Part shown: one piece after another, positions 58,464 through 64,000 of the stretch
Layout of the letters: each line of letters starts with the position of its first letter
Numbering within the stretch: the first letter of the stretch is position 1
Translations under genes and position numbers: made by a program
The notes under the pieces: generated by a model
Seen by the model: only the letters and a program-made list of their open reading frames with translations
What the model was told of the DNA's origin: nothing
The model's database searches: none
From: Ganoderma boninense
Lineage: Eukaryota > Basidiomycota > Agaricomycetes > Polyporales > Polyporaceae
Assembly: GCA_002900995.3 (NCBI GenBank)
Contig: CM035309.1
Coordinates: 434,001 to 498,000 of the forward strand
Length of the DNA: 64,000 nucleotides
Direction: 5' to 3'

Positions 58464-60054
58464 GGCTGCGCAGTGGGAGAGCGAAGCAGGGGAAGCGTTC
58501 CAGGGTGAAAAGGTACAGTTAGCTCGCGACCGACCACGTCCAGCGTGTCGGCGGAAGTGACACTAGGGTTACAGGCTGAGCAGTTCGGAGAGCTGGCGAG
58601 GGGATCCGGAGTGCGGACAATAAGATCGACTAGCGGCTGGCTACTAGCACTAGCGCTATCGAGAGGAGCGAAGTTAAAAGAGACCGGACGGGATCAGGTT
58701 GGGGTGGAGCGGCCGAGATAATTTCTGGGTTCGTCGTGGCTGACACGGAGGCAATGCTCGTCTTCCGCCGTAGGGCTGCACCTCGCAACCTGTGATCGAG
58801 ACTGGGGCAAGGTATATGAATCGCCAAAATTCGCCTCATGCGGCTGTCGCGGGAGAGAAGATCGTCCCTCCCATGATGCAATGCCTAGTTGTATGAAGGA
58901 GGTGTGAAAACGGGGCTTTGGGGGACAGAAAACGGAAATCACACACCCAGAACCAAGCTTCCTGGACCTACTCCGCGATCGTGAAGAGTCCCAGCTGCCA
59001 CTATATCCGAGATGGAAACCTCGTGCTAAACAGGTTGCGCGAGCCAAATGGATAGATCCTGCCGCTGATCAAGTGCACTGCTCCGGTTTTATGCGACGTG
59101 CCTCAGGCCGAAACCCGAGATCTGAAGTAAGAAAAAGGGGGTGTTCTGTGACTTTCAGGCAACATCATGGTAGACTCTGGTGAGTGTGTCGACCTCGTCA
59201 CTTGCAAAGGCAGCATCACATTTGTAAATCCTCCGCACCAGGGTCTTCGACGTCACTTGTCGCCCTGGCCACAGCCTGAGAGAATTGCCATTATTAGCAC
59301 AGTTACACCACCACCTACGACCAGGAAGGAAGTGGCAGTGGGGACGTACGCAGCATTCCTGCCCTCTCGACCTGCTTGTTACAAAATAATCTTCCAGAGC
59401 AGCACTGGTCGAGTTCTGTGTTATACACCCAGGAGTTCGCGGGACCAGCTCCGCCGATCGTTATGAAGTAGACCAGTGGGAGAATAACCAGTTCCCAAAA
59501 CCAAATCCGAGGAGACCGACGTGTGCAAGACCGCCACCGAGGGTATTCTGGAGGAATGAGAGGCGCAGGATTAACGATTAGTACGCACCAGCTCTAGAGT
59601 CGAAGAGTCGAATGCGCGCACGTCCTCGTCCTACATAGTCTACGGCCCCAGAAGGGCCCGCCAATCCAACAGGAAGATCCGGGAGCGCATACAGCGCCAT
59701 TGAAAGGCTGATCCAGCACAGGGCATGGGAGTTTGTGAGAGAGCGAGAACAAGGTCACTGTTGGAAAGAGCAGGAGGGACGCGGTCGAGTGGAGACCCGC
59801 AACCGCAACCGACGCTTCAGCGGGGCGATCAGCGCTGCGAGCGCTCTTCCCCTGGTCTACGTCGCGCGCCCGCGCCTTGCTTGCTCACTTCGCTTTCCTT
59901 CCCTCCTTCCACTAGCCCCGCTCGAGGCCAAGAATACTCCCAGCCCACTCACAATCCGGCGGCCTCCGGGCCTCGACCACTCGCTCTGCGGTGCTTGCTG
60001 CTTCTTGCTTATCGTGCTCGCCGGCGCGCTATCACACACTCCATTCTCGTCACC
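58464..60054. other. Region with no recognised gene
   Basis: This is the upstream region of the HSP20-like gene plus about 1 kb without coding signal. A pyrimidine-rich leader at 59,880-60,050 precedes an ATG at 60055, which opens only a 22-codon ORF, MTQVQQSLPVPVPRREHTAA. It could be a first exon, but no continuation was found. Confidence 0.35.
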
Positions 60055-63000
60055 ATGACGCAAGTGCAGCAGTCCCTGCCAGTGCCAGTGCCACGAAGAG
60101 AACATACCGCAGCACGCCGCTGAATACAAATACCTCAAGACTCGTGCCCACCGACCCCGACATTGTGGGGTTGCACCCGCAGCACTAGTCCTGGTCCGTT
60201 CAAATGATGGTAGCCAACACGTGCAGGGCTATGGCGCGGGGGGATCGACATCTCGACCCCGCGACGGGTACCAGTCTGAGTCCGTCCCCAGACGTCGACG
60301 GCGGGCGAGAGCTCGAGGCGGCAGTAGCTTGATAAGTGGGTGAGTAGTTGTCATGCATATCATCATCGTCGCCGCGCACCAGGCCGGCACAATCGTTGAC
60401 GAGGGCGCGAGCCTTTCCAGAAGACACAGCGAAGGACATCGCAACTCAGCCTCGCACGGAGGGCGGGCGAGAGTGATCGAGAAGGGAACCCCCCTTCGGA
60501 ATCGGAGCGCCCCAGCTGGGTAGGGCAAAGCCGACCGCATGCGGTGCACGATACTAATGTAAGTGAAGAAGCGCAGGGAATCGAATTCGAAGCTGAGGAC
60601 GCAGACGAGGGCCGCACGCCGGCGATATCGACAGTATGGTCAACTGGGCCCAGGACCGTGGAGGGTTTGCGCGTAGGCTTTTGGACCGTCCGACTGGCGG
60701 CGGGCCTGGGGACCGCAACATGGGGGTGGGGGTGAGAGTCGGGCTTGTGATACTGGGCACGAACCCCCGTCGCGGTCGGCGTCGTGCCCAGTCGTGCACC
60801 AGGCCACCCGGATCTCGTCGACGGTGTCGCGCATGCTATTGTCGGGGTCTTGCTATCGCGTTCGCATGCAGTTTCCGTCGCTCTGGTATAGCATTCGTCG
60901 GAGGTTACGAACCGATTGTCTGAGAAGGAGAAAGAGTGTTTGCAATTCGTGAGGACGCATGATGCCAGGTGAGCTTCGGGATGACTGCGCCATCTCTCGT
61001 CGCAAAGAGCACCAGACAATGTGACCCGGGTGTCTGTGCGTAAGTGTCAGTATTGTGCTTGCACATTGCATGCGTCAATATCACCTGAGACCACGAAATC
61101 CACCCTTTCTCGATGCAGAGATGCGTCTTCGTCGGTATGTAGTAAGTACCTTCGACTTGCTTCATGTCAAGATTGACTGCCCTCGGGTCACAGATCGACC
61201 TAAACTGGGCACACGCACAAACGCAATGTCAGTAGGTCCCGTACGAGGCAACCGATACATTCCAGAAGTCCTTCCAAACTCCCCCCACCGCCTTCGATCG
61301 CGAGACAAAGTTTCAAATCTGGATCCTCACCTGACCACACATTCGAGGGTGATCGTCATGCGTGGACGAGGATTCTGGCGTCGCAGCGCCAGCGGACCCG
61401 TGAATGGCTAAAGATACTCTTGCAAAAGCTACCGCGCGGCCCCCAAGATGTCACTGTGCTGTCTCTGGGCACGGCATGTGAGCATGCTGAGCACGACTCA
61501 CGAGCACAATCTCCGCCAACCATTGTCCAGGTACTCACTGGACACAGCTAGCCGCGCACCCTCGTCGTCTCTTTACACGAGGCGAGCTCGAGGAAGCGAT
61601 AAATGCCTCGAAGGAGCTCAGACAAGCGAACAGCGTATCGCGCGCATCGCCGCATCGTCTGTATGTACTTATCGCATCGCCCCGTCAGGCCGCCGCGCCG
61701 AAGACTCGGGCCTGGGAGCGGAGGCGCCTGGCCAGCGCGGAACCTCAACGTTCAACGTTCAACGCGCATAGACGCAAAGACGCAAAGGACATGAAGCTTC
61801 AAGTTGAAAGAACGTCCGATGACGAAAGGAAGCACAGCGCAGCCCGCCTCGAGGCAGGCGAGTCGTTCAGTAACCTCGCGCACGCGCCCCCCTGCGCCCC
61901 CGCTGAATGGCCCCGGAGCGCACGCCCGGGGCGCCCTGGCAATATACCGCACATACGAGTGGATGCGGAATGCTGCACCCGGGCCCAACCTACGGGAACG
62001 CGCGATCGCGAAGCGCGGGCGACGCCGTCGAGCTCGAGCTTGAGCTTGAGCTTGCTGCCTCGAGGCTCCCGCTGCTCCCAGGCCCAGCGCTAGCGTTCAA
62101 CGTTCAGACCTCTCAGGGGCCTCGAGGCTGGAGTCGCCGCCGGCCGCCCGGTGGTGCATGGAGCGCGCGCTCCTCCTATCTCGCTCAGGCTGACAGTACC
62201 GGTGACAAGTGACACTGCAACAACATAATTATAAGTGCTCACCTGAGCGGGGCTGCTGACTGCCCAGGTTCGCTGCAGAAAATGGGGTGCGCACTGTGCT
62301 TGCGGACATCGCAAGGCATAGGCATGATAAGTAAGTATGCATGATGCGTGATGCAGATATCGCGGCGGGGGGAGGGGGGAGGGCGACGAGCGCGTGCGCG
62401 ACGTCGGCCAGGCGGTGGCGGGGCCGCCACATTGCGGGCCCCGGGCCCTGCGATCGAGCACGCGAGCACGGGCGAGCCGTGCGAGGGAAACTGAATTGCC
62501 TTGGCCTAAGCTCTGGTCGACTTGCCACTTGGGTCGGTGAGCACCCTCCCTGTGACTCCAGGCCGCGATCTTCACAATTGTGGCGCGCTGCCGACTACTG
62601 TAAGCAATGCATATGCGGTGAGTACTCGTGCTATTTACAGTAGTGCCCCCTGCGCTGACAGTGCGACATAGGCATCCGCCCATGACTGTGACAATCATGA
62701 CATACCGGTTGCCGAGTAGCCCCGAATCCCAATCCGAGAATGCTACAGCGCAGTCAGTAAGTATGTGCGGTCTTGTTCCGCGGGCGTGTCACTGCCAGCG
62801 CCGCAGAATGCTAAGTGCCTAGCATGTCAATGTCACAGGCATGACGCGCTCGAGATCTAGAGGCAGACTCGGAGCCCATGAATAGGTCGCCGGCGGAAGA
62901 TCGGTGACCGCGCACGGGGGCTAAGAATACAGCAATGTAAAATGCAAAGCCAACTCAGAACTTTCGCGCGTCAACACAGCTAGTAGTGGGGGGATGGGGG

Positions 63001-63819
63001 GCGAGGCTCGAGCAGGCTCGAACTCGCACTGCAAACAACTTGACTTGTTGCCGTTTCCTCCGTGACCAAGCCGGGAGCCCTCGATTGCCCATCTGGGCTG
63101 CCAGATCTGGGAGTCGAGGCGTTGAGTAGAGCCAGATCCCGCGATCAAGATGTTGTCGCTGTCAGGATGTCAGGCCCTTAGGTCGCCGCTCCGCTCCTTG
63201 CCTCCGAGTCAGGCTTGGCACCGACACCGACACCGTCGGCTGCCGTGGGCAGACAGGGGGTTAACGTTGACTTCGGGGCGAACATTGATTGCTTACCCGG
63301 TTGCTTACCTTTGCTTACTACATATGCCCCAGCAGTGCTGGGAAATTGGGAATCTGGATCGTGTCAAACATAACTCAGATACCATCACCAACTTCGCCCG
63401 GCAGGCCAAGGCGCGCGCGGACGAGGCCGGTCCCGCCACTCGCAGTGTTCATTGTTTAGCAACCTACATAAGTACTTAGCAGGGCGGTGGGAACTGGAAC
63501 TTGGCAACTCGCGAGAGAACAGAAACGGAAACGGAAACAGAAGCGCATCTGTGAAGAGTTGGCGAGAGAGACACACGCACTGACACGTACCGACGCGCGC
63601 AGGCACCGCGGAACCACCGACGTTTCGCCCAGGGCGGAGTGGGGCGGAGCCATCGCCGCGTGCGCCCAGAACCCGAGCCCGAGCCCGAAGTTCGTCGACC
63701 ATCTGACTCCGAGCCGAAATGGTGCCTTGGCCAGCTGGTGTGCGTGGATGAGGAGGAGCACTGCTGACAGGGAGCAAGGACCGAGCAGCGCACCGGATCA
63801 CCAGATCACAAGCAACTTC
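60055..63819. other. Gene-poor region with TTCAACGTT repeats
   Basis: No gene is recognised in 3.8 kb, although many short ORFs occur. TTCAACGTTCAACG words lie near 61,747-61,763 and 62,096-62,110, about 350 bp apart in the same orientation. A GAGCTTGAGCTTGAGCTTG run lies near 62,036-62,054. Simple CGACACCGACACCG- and GGAAACGGAAAC-type runs occur near 63,220 and 63,525. Confidence 0.4.
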
Positions 63820-64000
63820 GATGCGACCTGGTGGTGGCGAGCCCGAGCGATCCAAGTCCGAACCCAAGTCCAAGTCCAAGAGCAGCAAAGCCCATCGCAT
63901 GCGAGTCCAAGTTCCCGCCCCTCGAGCTCCTCCTCCGAATTCGCGGGCCAGGTCACGGTGCTGGTCCTGCGCGCGGCATCACCGGCACCACCGGGTAGGA
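63820..64000 (+). CDS. Possible 5' end of a gene running off the window
   Basis: An ATG at 63820 opens a frame that stays open to the edge: MRPGGGEPERSKSEPKSKSK, then a basic proline/arginine-rich segment and WSCARHHRHHR. No family is recognised, and composition alone does not prove coding. The frame may be chance in GC-rich DNA. Confidence 0.2.

Overview
The window is nuclear DNA of a filamentous basidiomycete, most likely an Agaricomycete (mushroom or polypore class). Genes are split by many 45-70 bp GT-AG introns, coding DNA is GC-rich, and several families are typical of the group: a TET/JBP-type dioxygenase beside a KDZ transposase, a HET-domain protein, an F-box/LRR protein and an SRPK-like kinase family. 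I set the gene models by hand from splice consensus and phase agreement. No database search was possible.

Left edge (1-5,830): degenerate repeats and a 63-bp GC-rich minisatellite, a Rossmann-fold protein, a protein with two ubiquitin-like folds, and the 3' half of an SRPK-like kinase gene.

Centre (5,832-21,610): a 15.8-kb DNA transposon. It is bounded by an 8-bp target-site duplication, GGGACATG, and splits the kinase gene in two. Its 5' half continues at 21,611-22,735, and an unbroken tandem paralogue at 23,847-25,481 serves as the empty-site reference. The element carries a KDZ transposase, a TET/JBP-like 2-oxoglutarate dioxygenase just upstream of it on the same strand, a divergently transcribed protein with an HMG-like segment, a coiled-coil protein, a zinc-cluster protein, and a 60-bp repeat ORF near the right end. 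GGCCGG-rich clusters lie inside both ends.

Right of the element (25.5-44 kb): mostly conserved housekeeping genes. These are a YPI1-type PP1 inhibitor, a GH18 chitinase, cytochrome c, the kinetochore subunit DSN1 (with an apparent frameshift), a DHHC palmitoyltransferase that needs a single-nucleotide exon, the NatB catalytic subunit NAA20, a HET-domain protein and an aldose 1-epimerase.

44-55 kb: three paralogous CipB-like MDR oxidoreductases with the same five-exon structure and related promoters. An F-box/LRR gene lies between the second and third, and its intron holds a hAT-like element. 55-64 kb is gene-poor: an HSP20-like protein with long low-complexity tracts, then sequence in which I recognise no gene.

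The transposon genes fit one self-mobilising unit that brings its own DNA-modification enzyme, as described for TET/JBP-KDZ elements of basidiomycetes. The flanking genes are unrelated to it.
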